A DNA stretch of 64,000 nt from an uncultured Lentisphaeria bacterium (GTDB lineage: Bacteria; Verrucomicrobiota; Lentisphaeria; Victivallales; Victivallaceae), in NCBI GenBank assembly GCA_949298075.1, contig CASFVA010000036.1:62001-126000 (forward strand), read 5' to 3'. A program made the translations under genes and the position numbers. Shown here in pieces: positions 9,167-17,990 of this stretch (positions within the stretch are counted from its first letter, which is position 1; every line of letters starts with the position of its first letter). The notes below the pieces were generated by a model that was not told the origin of the DNA, searched no databases, and saw only the letters and a program-made list of their open reading frames with translations.

Positions 9167-9195
9167 AATATAACATTGAATGCAATCTTATACAA
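9167..9195 (-). promoter_or_regulatory. Sigma-70-type promoter of the sugar-phosphate transferase gene
   Basis: On the minus strand, TTGTAT (9190-9195) and TATATT (9167-9172) are separated by exactly 17 bases. The predicted start lies roughly 55 bases before the gene. The same -10 TATATT recurs at other intergenic sites in this window. Confidence 0.6.
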
Positions 9196-9220
9196 ATTAA
9201 TTCGTTTCATTCAAATCCGG

Positions 9221-9343
9221 CTATTGGGTTTTAACTGCCAGCTCGCCGTCTGAAAACCTCAGATTCAGGGTTTTCCCGGACGGCTGGCGGGCTGTGGTTA
9301 CCGGCTTGCGAGTGGCTGCGTCGAACACCAGCGCGTAGCCGCG
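9221..9343 (-). pseudogene. Severed in-frame C-terminal end of xseA
   Basis: Directly after the TAA that ends xseA the same frame continues for 40 codons, starting RGYALVFDAATRKPV and ending FSDGELAVKTQ, then TAG at 9221-9223. This is the conserved exonuclease VII large subunit tail: an RGYA segment, then a beta-rich stretch ending in a D-G-x-x-x-V pattern. No frameshift is needed; one base change would restore a 396-residue protein of ordinary length. Confidence 0.85.
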
Positions 9344-10411
9344 TTAGAGCTGCCGGGCCGGATTCGGGGCATTCAGGGCGGTTTCCAGGCGCACCAGCTG
9401 GCCGGTCAGCTGGCTGCAGAATAATTCAAGCGCGGCGTCGCGCCGGCCGTCCAGTTCGTCAACCCGTTGACGATAAAGGTCGAGCAAGTGCTGGGGCGTC
9501 GAAAAGGCCGGGGAAGCGGTGATGCTGTCAAGGCGGTGGCGCCAACGGTTGAGAGCGAGCTGGGTTACGGCAATGATGTCCTTTTCGCAACGGCGCAGGG
9601 TGGTCAGAAATTCTTCCCGCCGTCCGATTACCAGTTCTGCTGCTGCGCTTGGCGTCGGGGCCCGCAGGTCTGCGGCAAAATCACAAATGGTAAAATCAAT
9701 TTCGTGCCCGACGGCGCTTATAACCGGAATGCGGCTGGCGGCCACTGCCCGGGCGACGCGCTCTTCGTTGAACGGCCACAAATCCTCCATGCTGCCGCCG
9801 CCGCGGGTGACGACCAAAACGTCGGCGCCATTGGTCCGGTTGAAAAAATCCAGACCGCGCACCACTGAGTCGGCGGCTCCGGCTCCCTGAACCAGCGCGG
9901 GAAAGATTCTGATGTTCAAATTGGGAAACCTGCGATTGATGATCTGCAGAAAATCCCGAATGGCGGCCCCGGAGGGGCTGGTTATGATTCCGATGCGCCG
10001 CGGAAGCAGGGGAATCGGACGCTTGCGTTCCGGAGCGAACAATCCTTCCGCTTCCAGTTTGCGTTTGACTTCTTCAAAACGGCGCTGCAGTTCTCCCAGT
10101 CCGGCCGGACGCATTTTGCTGACGGAAAATTGATATTCACCGCGAACGGTATAGACGGTGAGTCTGCCGTAGACCTCCACCAGAGAACCGTTGCCGATCT
10201 GCATTTGCCGTATGCGTTCGGCTCCACCGAACCAGCATCCCCGCAGCTGGGATTTGTCATCTTTGAGAGAAAAATAAGCATGTCCGGAGCGATGCTGCAC
10301 CAGCGAGCCGATTTCTCCTGACAGCCAGAACGGCATCAGACTGCCTTCTATGAGTTCCCGGACAGCCTGGTTGACTTCTGATACACTCCAAACCGGTTCC
10401 CTGTTGTCCAT
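9344..10411 (-). CDS. xseA: Exodeoxyribonuclease VII large subunit, ending early at an in-frame TAA
   Basis: XseA is the large subunit of exonuclease VII, which degrades single-stranded DNA with XseB. The N-terminal OB domain begins WSVSEVNQAVRELIEG and carries SGEIGSLVQHRSGHAYFSLKD. The nuclease domain shows GIITSPSGAAIRDFLQI, VTRGGGSMEDLW and SAVGHEIDFTICDFAADLRAPTPSAAAE. The reading frame ends at TAA (9344-9346) after 355 residues, right where the family continues with RGYA. The missing 40 residues follow in the same frame (see next feature). Either the protein is truncated by a nonsense mutation or the base is a sequencing error. It starts with ATG at 10411 without a strong ribosome site. 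No xseB is adjacent. Confidence 0.9.
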   Translation of the reverse strand: MDNREPVWSVSEVNQAVRELIEGSLMPFWLSGEIGSLVQHRSGHAYFSLKDDKSQLRGCWFGGAERIRQMQIGNGSLVEVYGRLTVYTVRGEYQFSVSKMRPAGLGELQRRFEEVKRKLEAEGLFAPERKRPIPLLPRRIGIITSPSGAAIRDFLQIINRRFPNLNIRIFPALVQGAGAADSVVRGLDFFNRTNGADVLVVTRGGGSMEDLWPFNEERVARAVAASRIPVISAVGHEIDFTICDFAADLRAPTPSAAAELVIGRREEFLTTLRRCEKDIIAVTQLALNRWRHRLDSITASPAFSTPQHLLDLYRQRVDELDGRRDAALELFCSQLTGQLVRLETALNAPNPARQL

Positions 10412-10525
10412 AATAACTGAAAATCTTTTCTCAATGCAAATTCAGCACATATTTTTAATGTATCGCAGATTGATGGAATGTTCCAGCGCCGCGGCGATAA
10501 TATTAATAAAATATCAGTCATTGAC

Positions 10526-10553
10526 TTGATAATCTTTGAATTGAACTTATATT
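10526..10553 (+). promoter_or_regulatory. Sigma-70-type promoter of the nusA operon
   Basis: TTGATA (10526-10531) and TATATT (10548-10553) are 16 bases apart. Predicted transcription start is near 10560, giving a leader of about 180 bases that contains the hairpin described next. Confidence 0.55.
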
Positions 10554-10605
10554 ATTAAAGGTTATTGGGATGGTTTAATTATTTCGCTTGATCCGGAGGT
10601 GCGAT

Positions 10606-10635
10606 AAAGTGGGAGTCAATGCCCGCTTTTTTGTT
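10606..10635 (+). terminator. Terminator-like hairpin in the nusA leader, resembling the rimP-leader type
   Basis: An 8-bp stem (10606-10613 with 10622-10629, including one G-T pair) closes an 8-base loop and is followed by TTT-G-TTTTT. Hairpins of the form GTGGG...CCCGC plus T-run stand before rimP-nusA in many bacteria. Here it would sit between promoter and nusA and could attenuate transcription, perhaps as a NusA feedback site. The role is inferred; the hairpin is seen. Confidence 0.55.
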
Positions 10636-10742
10636 TTTCGGAAACTGGTGTTTACGCCGGGAAGATGTGGTTGCGGGACGGATTGATTCCCGTTGGCGTC
10701 CGCAGCCGCCGGAACGAGCGGTCAAATGGAGGGCTGTTAATT

Positions 10743-11981
10743 GTGAGCAACGAGTTACTTACCATTCTCGAATATATCGAGCAGGAACGCGGTATTTCGC
10801 GTGAAAGTCTGGTCAAGGCGCTGGAGAGCGCCATTCTTACCGCTTCGCGCAAGAGTATTCATCCGGCCAGCAATCTCAAGGTGAAAATTGATCCACCGAC
10901 TGGTAAAATTCAGGCGTGGGCAATGCTGGAGGTGGTGGAGAGCAATCCCAATTGCGATCAGTTGCTGATTGCCCGGGCCCGGGAGCGCTTCCCCGAGGTC
11001 AAACCCGGAGAGATTGTGGAGTGGGAGGTGACGCCTCGGAATTTCGGTCGGATTGCGGCTCAGACCGCGCGCCAGGCGATTGTCCAGCAATTGCGCAAAG
11101 CTGAAAAGGAGAATGTTCAGGAGGAGTTTGCCGACCGGGTCGGACAGATCATCAATGGTACGGTCCGGCGTTTTGAGGGCGGCAACATCATTATCGATTT
11201 CCAGCGTGCCGAGGGCATTATGCCGATCAAGGAGAAGATCCATGACGAGCAGTATGTCGTCGGTGACCGCATAAATGCACTGTTGCTCAAGGTCGATATC
11301 AACAGTGCCGGACCAAGTTTGATTGTATCACGCAGCACCCCGGAATTTGTGGTAAAGCTGTTTGAGCGCGAAGTTACCGAGATCCATGACGGACTTGTGA
11401 AAATCATGGGGGTGGCCCGAGAGCCCGGACGGCGGACGAAGATTGCTGTGGCCTCGTCCGATCCGCGCATTGATCCGGTGGGGGCCTGCGTCGGTATGCG
11501 CGGAACCCGGGTCCGCCGCATTACTGACGAACTTGGGAACGAACGGGTGGACATCGTACCCTATGATGAGGACATCCGGAAATATGCCGCCAACGCGCTT
11601 TTGCCGGCCAAGGTGCTGCAGGTCGATGTCAATCCGGAAACACACGAATTGTCCGTTCTGGTCAGCGAAGATCAGTCCAAAGTCGCGTTCGGGCGCAAAG
11701 CCCAGAATGTGCGGCTTTCCGCCAAACTGCTCGGCTGGAACGTCAACCTCCGCAGCGAAACTGCTGCCTCTGAAGCTCCGACTTTGGCGGAAAAGATGAG
11801 GCAGGCTGCGGCCCAGCTGGCCGAGGATTTCGGGGTGGCTGAGGCCACGGCCGGGTTACTGGTTTCCAATGGATTTGTAACCCTTGATGGCATCAAGGCT
11901 GCTGATGCCGATGTTTTGCTGGCCATTCCCGGAATTGACCGGGACGAGGTGGCGCAGGCGCTGGAGCGGCTCAATGGTTGA
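10743..11981 (+). CDS. nusA: Transcription termination/antitermination protein NusA
   Basis: NusA binds RNA polymerase and RNA and modulates pausing, termination and antitermination. The 412-residue protein has the N-terminal NusA domain (SNELLTILEYIEQERGIS), an S1 domain around GTVRRFEGGNIIIDF, two KH domains (GMRGTRVRRITDELGNERVD; KVAFGRKAQNVRLS), and a C-terminal helix-hairpin-helix stretch. A longer frame opens upstream, but GTG at 10743 is chosen: it lies 9 bases after GGAGGG and starts exactly where the NusA domain begins. It is first in an operon with infB, rbfA and a DHH phosphoesterase. The usual rimP is missing. Confidence 0.93.
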   Translation: MSNELLTILEYIEQERGISRESLVKALESAILTASRKSIHPASNLKVKIDPPTGKIQAWAMLEVVESNPNCDQLLIARARERFPEVKPGEIVEWEVTPRNFGRIAAQTARQAIVQQLRKAEKENVQEEFADRVGQIINGTVRRFEGGNIIIDFQRAEGIMPIKEKIHDEQYVVGDRINALLLKVDINSAGPSLIVSRSTPEFVVKLFEREVTEIHDGLVKIMGVAREPGRRTKIAVASSDPRIDPVGACVGMRGTRVRRITDELGNERVDIVPYDEDIRKYAANALLPAKVLQVDVNPETHELSVLVSEDQSKVAFGRKAQNVRLSAKLLGWNVNLRSETAASEAPTLAEKMRQAAAQLAEDFGVAEATAGLLVSNGFVTLDGIKAADADVLLAIPGIDRDEVAQALERLNG

Positions 11982-12001
11982 CAAAGCGGGGGAGATTACA
12001 G

Positions 12002-14071
12002 GTGAATAAATTATATGTAAAAGACCTTGCTAAGAAATACGGTGTTTCGTTCAAGGAGATTATTCTGGAGCTTAACAAGCAGGGAATCGAGACTCCGAAG
12101 GCGGAAAACAGCCAGATTCCGGAAGACATGGTTGAACTGGTTGAGCTGTTTTTTGCCGACCTGTACGATCAGGGAGAAGCCGCAGTTTCCAAGCTGGTTG
12201 AAAAAGACAAACGCGGGGCCAGAAAAGTTCCGCGTCGCGCGGCTGAGAACTCCGGCAATGTCAAGTCCGGCAAGCCGGGCAAGACCCCGACGGTGGCAAC
12301 GGTGCCTCAAAGTGGTGAAATTCATCTTTCACCGCCTTTTATCGTTAAGAATGTCGCCGAAGCCGTCGGTCGGCGCCCGAACGAGGTTATCACCGACCTT
12401 ATCAAACTGGGGGAATTGGCCGGAATAAATCAGGCCATCAGTGAAAGCAACGTGCGGAAGCTGTGCGCAGGATACGGCCTCGAACTGGTAATTGACGCCG
12501 CTCAGAAGGCGCCGGCGGCGCCGCCGGCGAAAATCAAGCCGGAAGATGATCCGGCGCTGCTGCGTGAGCGTCCGCCGGTTGTAACTTTCATGGGGCATGT
12601 TGATCACGGCAAAACGTCGCTTCAGGATGCGGTGCGTCATACCCATGTTACGGCGGGGGAGGCTGGTGCGATTACTCAGCATATCGGGGCGTCAACAGTA
12701 ACATTCAACGGCAAGATGATTACTTTCATCGATACGCCCGGACATGCCGCGTTCACCAGTATGCGGGCCAGGGGAGCCAACGTCACCGATCTGGTTGTGC
12801 TGGTGGTTTCAGCCTCGGAAGGATTCAAGCCGCAGACGGTGGAGGCGATGAACCATGCTCTGGCGGCCAAGGTGCCGATCATTGTCGCCATCAATAAGAT
12901 TGATTTACCGGATGCCGATCCGGACAAGGTCCTGCTGCACATGCAGCAAAACGGCTTGACCAGCGAGGACTGGGGCGGTACTGTCGGAACGGTCCGGGTT
13001 TCGGCCAAAACCGGCGAGGGACTGGACAACTTGCTGGAACGGATTCTGATAGAGGCTGAGATGCTGGAATTGCGGGCCAATCCCAGGCGTCGGGCTTCCG
13101 GAGTGGTGCTCGAAGCCCAGCTGGAGCAGGGGCTGGGGCCGACGGCCAGTGTCCTGATTCAGGATGGTACCCTGCATGTAGGAGATGCTGTCCTCTGCGG
13201 AGAACATTACGGGAAAATCCGTACATTGGTCAATGACAAGGGTGAGCGGGTGAAATCCGCCGGGCCGAGTGTCCCGGTTAAAGTGGTGGGACTGTCTGGA
13301 GTTCCGGAGGCCGGTGACCGGCTTGAAATCTGTGCTTCGGAGCGGGAGGCCCGTCAACTGGCGGATGACCGGGTGGCTGAAAAGCGCGGCCAGATGCTGG
13401 CGACCAGTTCCATCGCTTCGGCCGAGGACCTCTTCAGCCGACTCAACCGGGAAGACCGCAACACGCTTAACATCATTATCAAATCCGATGTGAAAGGCTC
13501 GGGGGAAGCCATTGCCCAATCTCTGGACCAGCTGCCATCCGACAAGATTAAGGCCGAGGTGGTCAGCAACGCAGTCGGGCCGATCAGTGACAGCGATATT
13601 GACTTGGCTGCGGCGACCGGCGCAATCGTAGTCGGTTTTCACGTCCGGGTCAATCCCGGCGTCAATGATCTGGCCAAGAAACGGGGGGTGGAAATCCGGC
13701 TTTACAGCATCATTTATGAATTGCTGGAGGACATCACGGATGCCCTGGCCGGCAAACTGGAACCGGAAAAACGGGAAAAAGTTATTGGCACCGCCCGTAT
13801 TCTGCAGATTTTCGAACTCAGCAAAGGACCCAAAATCTGTGGATGCCGGGTGGATTCCGGAGTGGTCAAGGTTGGAGCCAAGGCCAGGGTACGGCGCAGC
13901 AAGGAGCTGATTTACAATGGAGAGGTTGTCAGTCTGCGCCATTTCCGGGATGACGTCCGCGAAGTTAAAGCCGGTCTGGAATGCGGTATCCGCCTTGACA
14001 ACTTTGCTGATTTCGTCGAAGGTGACGAAATTGAAATCTACGAGATTGAGTTGAAAAAAGCTACGCTCTGA
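12002..14071 (+). CDS. infB: Translation initiation factor IF-2
   Basis: IF-2 is the GTPase that places initiator tRNA on the 30S subunit. The 689-residue protein has an N-terminal IF2_N domain (NKLYVKDLAKKYGVSFKEI), a short linker, a second IF2_N-like domain near residues 105-160, the G domain with GHVDHGKTS near residue 198, DTPGHAAF and NKIDLPD, and C-terminal domains ending EGDEIEIYEIE. The linker is short compared with E. coli IF-2. GTG at 12002 is chosen because it follows a GGGGGAG ribosome site; a TTG at 11978 overlaps the nusA stop and is less likely. Confidence 0.95.
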   Translation: MNKLYVKDLAKKYGVSFKEIILELNKQGIETPKAENSQIPEDMVELVELFFADLYDQGEAAVSKLVEKDKRGARKVPRRAAENSGNVKSGKPGKTPTVATVPQSGEIHLSPPFIVKNVAEAVGRRPNEVITDLIKLGELAGINQAISESNVRKLCAGYGLELVIDAAQKAPAAPPAKIKPEDDPALLRERPPVVTFMGHVDHGKTSLQDAVRHTHVTAGEAGAITQHIGASTVTFNGKMITFIDTPGHAAFTSMRARGANVTDLVVLVVSASEGFKPQTVEAMNHALAAKVPIIVAINKIDLPDADPDKVLLHMQQNGLTSEDWGGTVGTVRVSAKTGEGLDNLLERILIEAEMLELRANPRRRASGVVLEAQLEQGLGPTASVLIQDGTLHVGDAVLCGEHYGKIRTLVNDKGERVKSAGPSVPVKVVGLSGVPEAGDRLEICASEREARQLADDRVAEKRGQMLATSSIASAEDLFSRLNREDRNTLNIIIKSDVKGSGEAIAQSLDQLPSDKIKAEVVSNAVGPISDSDIDLAAATGAIVVGFHVRVNPGVNDLAKKRGVEIRLYSIIYELLEDITDALAGKLEPEKREKVIGTARILQIFELSKGPKICGCRVDSGVVKVGAKARVRRSKELIYNGEVVSLRHFRDDVREVKAGLECGIRLDNFADFVEGDEIEIYEIELKKATL

Positions 14072-14079
14072 GGTTATTC

Positions 14080-14439
14080 ATGGCGGAAAAAGTCGATCGC
14101 CTGACGCGGGTCAACACCTTGATCCGGCAGGAAATTGCCCGTTATTTTGAAAAGGATATTCTGGCTCCGGCGCACATGCTGGTTTCAGTGACTGAGGTCC
14201 GTTCCAGTGTGGATTTGCGCAATGCCACTGTTATGGTCAGCATTTTTGGCGGTTCTCCGGCGGAGCGTTCTGAGGTCATGCAGGAGATTTCCCATCGGCG
14301 GGTGGATATTCAGCGGGCTCTGGCACGGGTGCTGTCTTTCAAGCACACGCCGGTGCTCAATTTTGAGCAGGATCGGCGTCGTGAATTGGGAGACCGGGTG
14401 CTGGAAATGCTGGGCGGCGTCGAGCCGGAAGCACGGTAG
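14080..14439 (+). CDS. rbfA: 30S ribosome-binding factor RbfA
   Basis: RbfA is a KH-fold factor that helps mature the 30S subunit and 16S rRNA 5' end. The 119-residue protein begins MAEKVDRLTRVNTLIRQEIA, contains VSVTEVRSSVDLRNATVMVS and ends with HTPVLNFEQDRR, all typical of the family. It starts 8 bases after infB and ends 5 bases before the next gene, the usual infB-rbfA order. Confidence 0.93.
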   Translation: MAEKVDRLTRVNTLIRQEIARYFEKDILAPAHMLVSVTEVRSSVDLRNATVMVSIFGGSPAERSEVMQEISHRRVDIQRALARVLSFKHTPVLNFEQDRRRELGDRVLEMLGGVEPEAR

Positions 14440-14444
14440 AAAGC

Positions 14445-15431
14445 ATGAGCTGGATCAATTTGGAGCAGGCTGGCGAGCACTTGCTGGCGGCTGAAAGTGT
14501 TATTATTATAACTCATTTGCGTCCGGATGGCGATGCTCTGGGGTCGACTTTCGGTATGCGGGCCTTTTTGAGGGGGCTTGGGAAAAAGGCTGATGTGCTT
14601 CTGCCTGAGCCCCCGCCCCGGCGTTATCGTGAGTGGTGTCAGGGATATCTGAGCCGATTGGATGAAATCGGGTTTCAGGCGTACGACCTGGTGCTGCTGC
14701 TGGATTGCGCCAACGTACAGCGTTTGGGAGCTGCCGGAGTATCGGTGGAGTTTCTGCGCACGTTGAATTTTCTGAGCATTGATCATCATCCCGCTAATTC
14801 AATTGCCGCCCGTTACGATTGTCTGATCCCGGCTGCCTGCAGCGCCAGCGAAATTGTGGCGACGCTGGCCTTGGCGTCCGGCCGTCCACTGCCGGTCGAG
14901 TCGGCCAGTCGTTGGCTTGCCGGCATGATGACGGATACCGGTTGTTTTAGATTTTCCAACACTGACGGGGATGCCCTCCGGGTGGCTGCGCAGCTGCTGG
15001 ATCACGGAGCCGAGTTGGAAAACGTGGTGAATACGTTGTTTTTCAGCAAGTCCATGCGTCAGCTGCAATTTGAAGCTGAATTGGTGGAAAAGCAGCTCAA
15101 GCTTGCCTGTCACGGTCGACTTGCTTACGCATTCATTCCAGATGATATGCTTGAGCGGCATCATTTCGCACTGCGTGAAGACGAGGGGTTGATTGATATT
15201 TTGCGCGGCATCGATACGGTGATAATCGCTATGCTGCTGCATCGCCAGCCGGATGGCTTCAAAGTATCTCTTCGCAGCAAAGATCAACGCTATCCTGTAG
15301 GCCCCCTGGCCCGGAGTTATGGCGGCGGCGGACACGATATGGCTGCTGGAATAACTATGGACTTGGATTCGCTGGAGGAGGTGGAGAATATCATGCTCGG
15401 CGAAATCGGAAAATTACTCGGATTTTCCTGA
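14445..15431 (+). CDS. nrnA: DHH-DHHA1 phosphoesterase (NrnA-like oligoribonuclease/pAp phosphatase)
   Basis: The 328-residue protein has the DHH domain motifs HLRPDGDALGS near residue 24, LLLDCAN and SIDHHPAN, and GMMTDTGCFRFSNT, then a DHHA1 domain with SYGGGGHDMAAG near the C terminus. Members hydrolyse short RNAs and 3'-phosphoadenosine phosphate, and commonly follow rbfA. ATG at 14445 follows rbfA by 5 bases, so it is in the same operon. A cyclic-dinucleotide or pApA hydrolase role is possible for close relatives; sequence alone does not decide this. Confidence 0.9.
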   Translation: MSWINLEQAGEHLLAAESVIIITHLRPDGDALGSTFGMRAFLRGLGKKADVLLPEPPPRRYREWCQGYLSRLDEIGFQAYDLVLLLDCANVQRLGAAGVSVEFLRTLNFLSIDHHPANSIAARYDCLIPAACSASEIVATLALASGRPLPVESASRWLAGMMTDTGCFRFSNTDGDALRVAAQLLDHGAELENVVNTLFFSKSMRQLQFEAELVEKQLKLACHGRLAYAFIPDDMLERHHFALREDEGLIDILRGIDTVIIAMLLHRQPDGFKVSLRSKDQRYPVGPLARSYGGGGHDMAAGITMDLDSLEEVENIMLGEIGKLLGFS

Positions 15432-15706
15432 GTGATCACGTATTATACCTGAGCATATTGGTGAATGCTTCCCGTGCGCAACTCTGAGCTTCGCCGCGCC
15501 AACTTTTTCTAGATCGGCAGCAGCCATCCGCTGCGAAAAGTCTGTGCCGGGGAGGTATGGCCGGCGTACCTGACCGTATCTGCCCTGTTTTAACCGCAGC
15601 AGTTTGAGCGGATGCGCGGAACCATGATTAATTTTCCCCGTTTACGTCCGGAAGCGGAAATACCGGATTTTTTCCGAAAAGGGGAGAAGAATAAGGCAAG
15701 CAAAAG

Positions 15707-15783
15707 TGGTAGCGGGTCACGGACTCGAACCGTGGACCTGCGGATTATGATTCCGACGCTCTAACCAACTGAGCTAACCCGCC
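15707..15783 (-). tRNA. tRNA with anticodon CAU, probably elongator tRNA-Met
   Basis: A full 77-base cloverleaf can be folded on the minus strand, from the 5' GGCGGGT at 15783 down to an encoded CCA at 15707-15709. The anticodon loop ATCATAA gives CAU, and the T-loop is TTCGAGT. The top anticodon-stem pair is U-C (mismatch). CAU occurs in elongator Met, initiator Met and lysidine-modified Ile2 tRNAs. The gene at 18134 fits Ile2 better, so this one is called Met; that choice is inference. Confidence 0.85.
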
Positions 15784-15794
15784 GCCGATTTAAT

Positions 15795-15823
15795 AAAATA
15801 GCGCCGAATCGCTGTTTTTTCAA
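15795..15823 (-). promoter_or_regulatory. Promoter of the tRNA-Met(CAU) gene
   Basis: On the minus strand TTGAAA (15818-15823) and TATTTT (15795-15800) are separated by 17 bases and stand directly upstream of the tRNA. Confidence 0.55.
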
Positions 15824-15947
15824 CCTCGAATGAGAATTTTTCCTTAATTTTTCTGCAGTGAGGCGGTTTCGCATTGCGGAACATGGGCAGGGTTACTTGG
15901 TATTGGCTCTGATACCACCCCGGAGTAAGCACTTTTTAAGAGTGTCG

Positions 15948-15978
15948 AAAAAAACGGAACGGAATTTAATCCGTTCCG
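15948..15978 (-). terminator. Rho-independent terminator of the symporter gene
   Basis: On the minus strand a perfect 9-bp stem (CGGAACGGA with TCCGTTCCG, loop of 6 bases) is followed by seven T residues. It lies 31 bases past the stop of the sodium:solute symporter gene. Confidence 0.85.
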
Positions 15979-16008
15979 GCCAGACGCGGCTGAATTGCTC
16001 CAGGTGAA

Positions 16009-17643
16009 TCAGAGCACCGAGAAGTCAGCAAAATACCAGTAGATCGCAATAACAATTGCCAGCAGCGCAAGAGAAGCCCAAATGGTTCCGCGCCATGGCG
16101 TGAGGTCCGTGGCTTTAACGTCCACTTCCTGGTAAGCGGATGAACGGGGAAACAACGCTCCCCAGACAAACATCATCACAAGCAGCCCGATGAAAACCAG
16201 GGCGACAAAATGGTATTGACTCATTATGGTCAGCACCGAGTTGAAAGGCTCCACAAAATATCCGAAGGCAATGGCGATTACTCCAACTATCAGCGCGCTT
16301 TTAGCTGCAGCCGCCGGAACAAAACGACTGATCATTCCGACCAGAACCACTGCGAGAATCGGAATGAAATAGAGGGCATTCATGGTTTGAAGATAGTTGA
16401 ATATGCCACCGGCTTTGACAAGCAGCGGGGCCACAAAAATACAGATCACCGTCATGATGAAACCGAATTGCCGCCCCGATTTCACCACTTTGAGGTCAGA
16501 CGCATCTGGAGAAATCATTTTTTGATAAATGCCCAGACTGAACATGGTACAGGTACTGTTCAGCGCGGAGTTGAAACTCGAGAGGATAGCTCCGAGCAGA
16601 ACCGCAGCGAAAAAGCCCTGTAACGGGCCGGGCAGCACATAGGCAACCAGGGCGCCGTAGGCCTGATCGCTGCTCGGAACTTGGATCAACTGGAATTTTT
16701 CCATTGCCATGACGAACGCGATCAGGCCGGGAACTACCAGATAAAGCGGACCGATCAATTTCAGCAGAGCGGTAAGCAGTACGCCTTTCTGACCTTCGGC
16801 GAGCGATTTTGCTCCCAAAGTGCGTTGAATGATCTGCTGGTTGGTGCACCAGTAGAAAACATTGATCAGAAAAATTCCGGTGAAAAGTCCGAAGAAAGGG
16901 ACCTCCGAGCCGTTAGGGCCGATGGAATTCAGTTTGCCGGCTTCTCCGGCTTCCTGCATGAATATGTTGAGTCCGCTGAAAAAGCCGCCATCACCTCCCA
17001 GGGCGACAAAAGCGAAATAGGTGATCATGAATCCGCCAATGAGCAGTCCGATTCCATTCAGGGTGTCCGAAACGGCGCAGGAGTTCAAGCCGCCCCACAA
17101 CGCATAAAACGCTCCGATAACCGCTACTGCAGTCACCACAATGAAGAGCTGCCAGTAAGGGGAAACAACGCCGAGTTTCAGAAGAACTTCATCCAGTCCG
17201 AGAATTCCGATCATGCCCTGGGCACCCGTATACAGAATAATCGGCAGCAAAATGACAACGTAGGCGGCCAGAAAGATGATGTTGCAGATCAGTCCGGTTG
17301 TGTGGTCAAAGCGGCGTTCCAGATATTCCGGAACGGTTGTAACGCCGGTTCTGAGAAATTTAGGCAGAAACAGCAGCGCCATTAACACCAGTGCGGCCAC
17401 AGCGACCACCTCCCAGGCCATGACCGCGAGACCGTTGGAATAAGCGCTGCCGTTCAGTCCCACCATCTGCTCGGTGGAAAGATTGGTCAGCAGCAGGGAG
17501 CCGGCGATAAACGGAAAAGTCAGGGAACGTCCGGCAAGAAAAAAACCATCCCGGGATGAATGTTCAGTTTTTCGAGTCAGCAGCCAGGTCCCGAGGGCGA
17601 CCAGACCGGTAAATCCGACAAACGACGCGATGAGAATAAACAT
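16009..17643 (-). CDS. Sodium:solute symporter (SSS/SGLT family)
   Basis: The 544-residue protein is a polytopic inner-membrane transporter. The typical SSS front is present: a first membrane helix, DGFFLAGRSLTFPFIAGSLL, then LSTEQMVGLNG (the sodium-site helix region), and VPEYLERRFD. Further on come FYALWGGLNSCAVSDTLNG and FFAAVLLGAILSSFNSALNS. The overall pattern and WCTNQQIIQRTLGAKS resemble sugar transporters of the SGLT branch, so a sugar or related substrate is likely but not proven. ATG at 17643 is preferred to an upstream start because AGGAGA stands 9-10 bases before it. It has its own promoter and terminator and is monocistronic. Confidence 0.9.
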   Translation of the reverse strand: MFILIASFVGFTGLVALGTWLLTRKTEHSSRDGFFLAGRSLTFPFIAGSLLLTNLSTEQMVGLNGSAYSNGLAVMAWEVVAVAALVLMALLFLPKFLRTGVTTVPEYLERRFDHTTGLICNIIFLAAYVVILLPIILYTGAQGMIGILGLDEVLLKLGVVSPYWQLFIVVTAVAVIGAFYALWGGLNSCAVSDTLNGIGLLIGGFMITYFAFVALGGDGGFFSGLNIFMQEAGEAGKLNSIGPNGSEVPFFGLFTGIFLINVFYWCTNQQIIQRTLGAKSLAEGQKGVLLTALLKLIGPLYLVVPGLIAFVMAMEKFQLIQVPSSDQAYGALVAYVLPGPLQGFFAAVLLGAILSSFNSALNSTCTMFSLGIYQKMISPDASDLKVVKSGRQFGFIMTVICIFVAPLLVKAGGIFNYLQTMNALYFIPILAVVLVGMISRFVPAAAAKSALIVGVIAIAFGYFVEPFNSVLTIMSQYHFVALVFIGLLVMMFVWGALFPRSSAYQEVDVKATDLTPWRGTIWASLALLAIVIAIYWYFADFSVL

Positions 17644-17685
17644 ATCAGCAAGTCTCCTGAAATTTTTGGACTGATATTTTATAAT

Positions 17686-17714
17686 ACTATAGCCGCAAAG
17701 GGCGCTCAAGTCAA
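17686..17714 (-). promoter_or_regulatory. Promoter of the symporter gene
   Basis: On the minus strand TTGACT (17709-17714) and TATAGT (17686-17691) have a 17-base spacer. The predicted start is about 35 bases before the ATG at 17643. Confidence 0.7.
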
Positions 17715-17894
17715 CCCGTTTGAGGTGATCAGAACCGGAATATTCAGCGCATTAGAACTTGCATCGGCGCTGTTTGTTCTATACCAGCGATTATCTGGCC
17801 GCAAAGGATTGGGCAGAACATGTGAACATGGGGCAGTGCAGTCAAGATGCCGGCTGGATATGTGGGTATTCTGATGGTAAAGTGCGGCGGGAAA

Positions 17895-17970
17895 TGGCAT
17901 CTCCAACGGGATTCGAACCCGTGTTGCCGGGATGAAAACCCGGTGTCCTAGGCCTCTAGACGATGGAGAC
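17895..17970 (-). tRNA. tRNA-Glu, anticodon UUC
   Basis: The minus strand folds into a complete 76-base tRNA. The 5' end is at 17970, the D arm reads GTCTAGAGGCCTAGGAC, the anticodon loop is TTTTCAT inside a CCGGG/CCCGG stem, the T-loop is TTCGAAT, and CCA is encoded at 17895-17897. It matches the bacterial tRNA-Glu pattern closely. Confidence 0.96.
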
Positions 17971-17990
17971 TCGCCGCGTAACGATTTTCT

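Larger units (their letters stand above)
10412..10742 (+). other. nusA leader region without a protein gene
   Basis: This 331-base stretch separates the divergent xseA and nusA genes. It holds a promoter (10526-10553), a terminator-like hairpin (10606-10635) and the GGAGGG ribosome site of nusA (10728-10733). rimP, which precedes nusA in most bacteria, is absent; no open frame of suitable length or content is present on either strand. Confidence 0.7.

Noticed and set aside
10619-10742. Possible remnant of rimP ahead of nusA
   Set aside because: No RimP-like residues in any frame; the upstream extension of the nusA frame is unsupported and a good GTG start with ribosome site exists at 10743.
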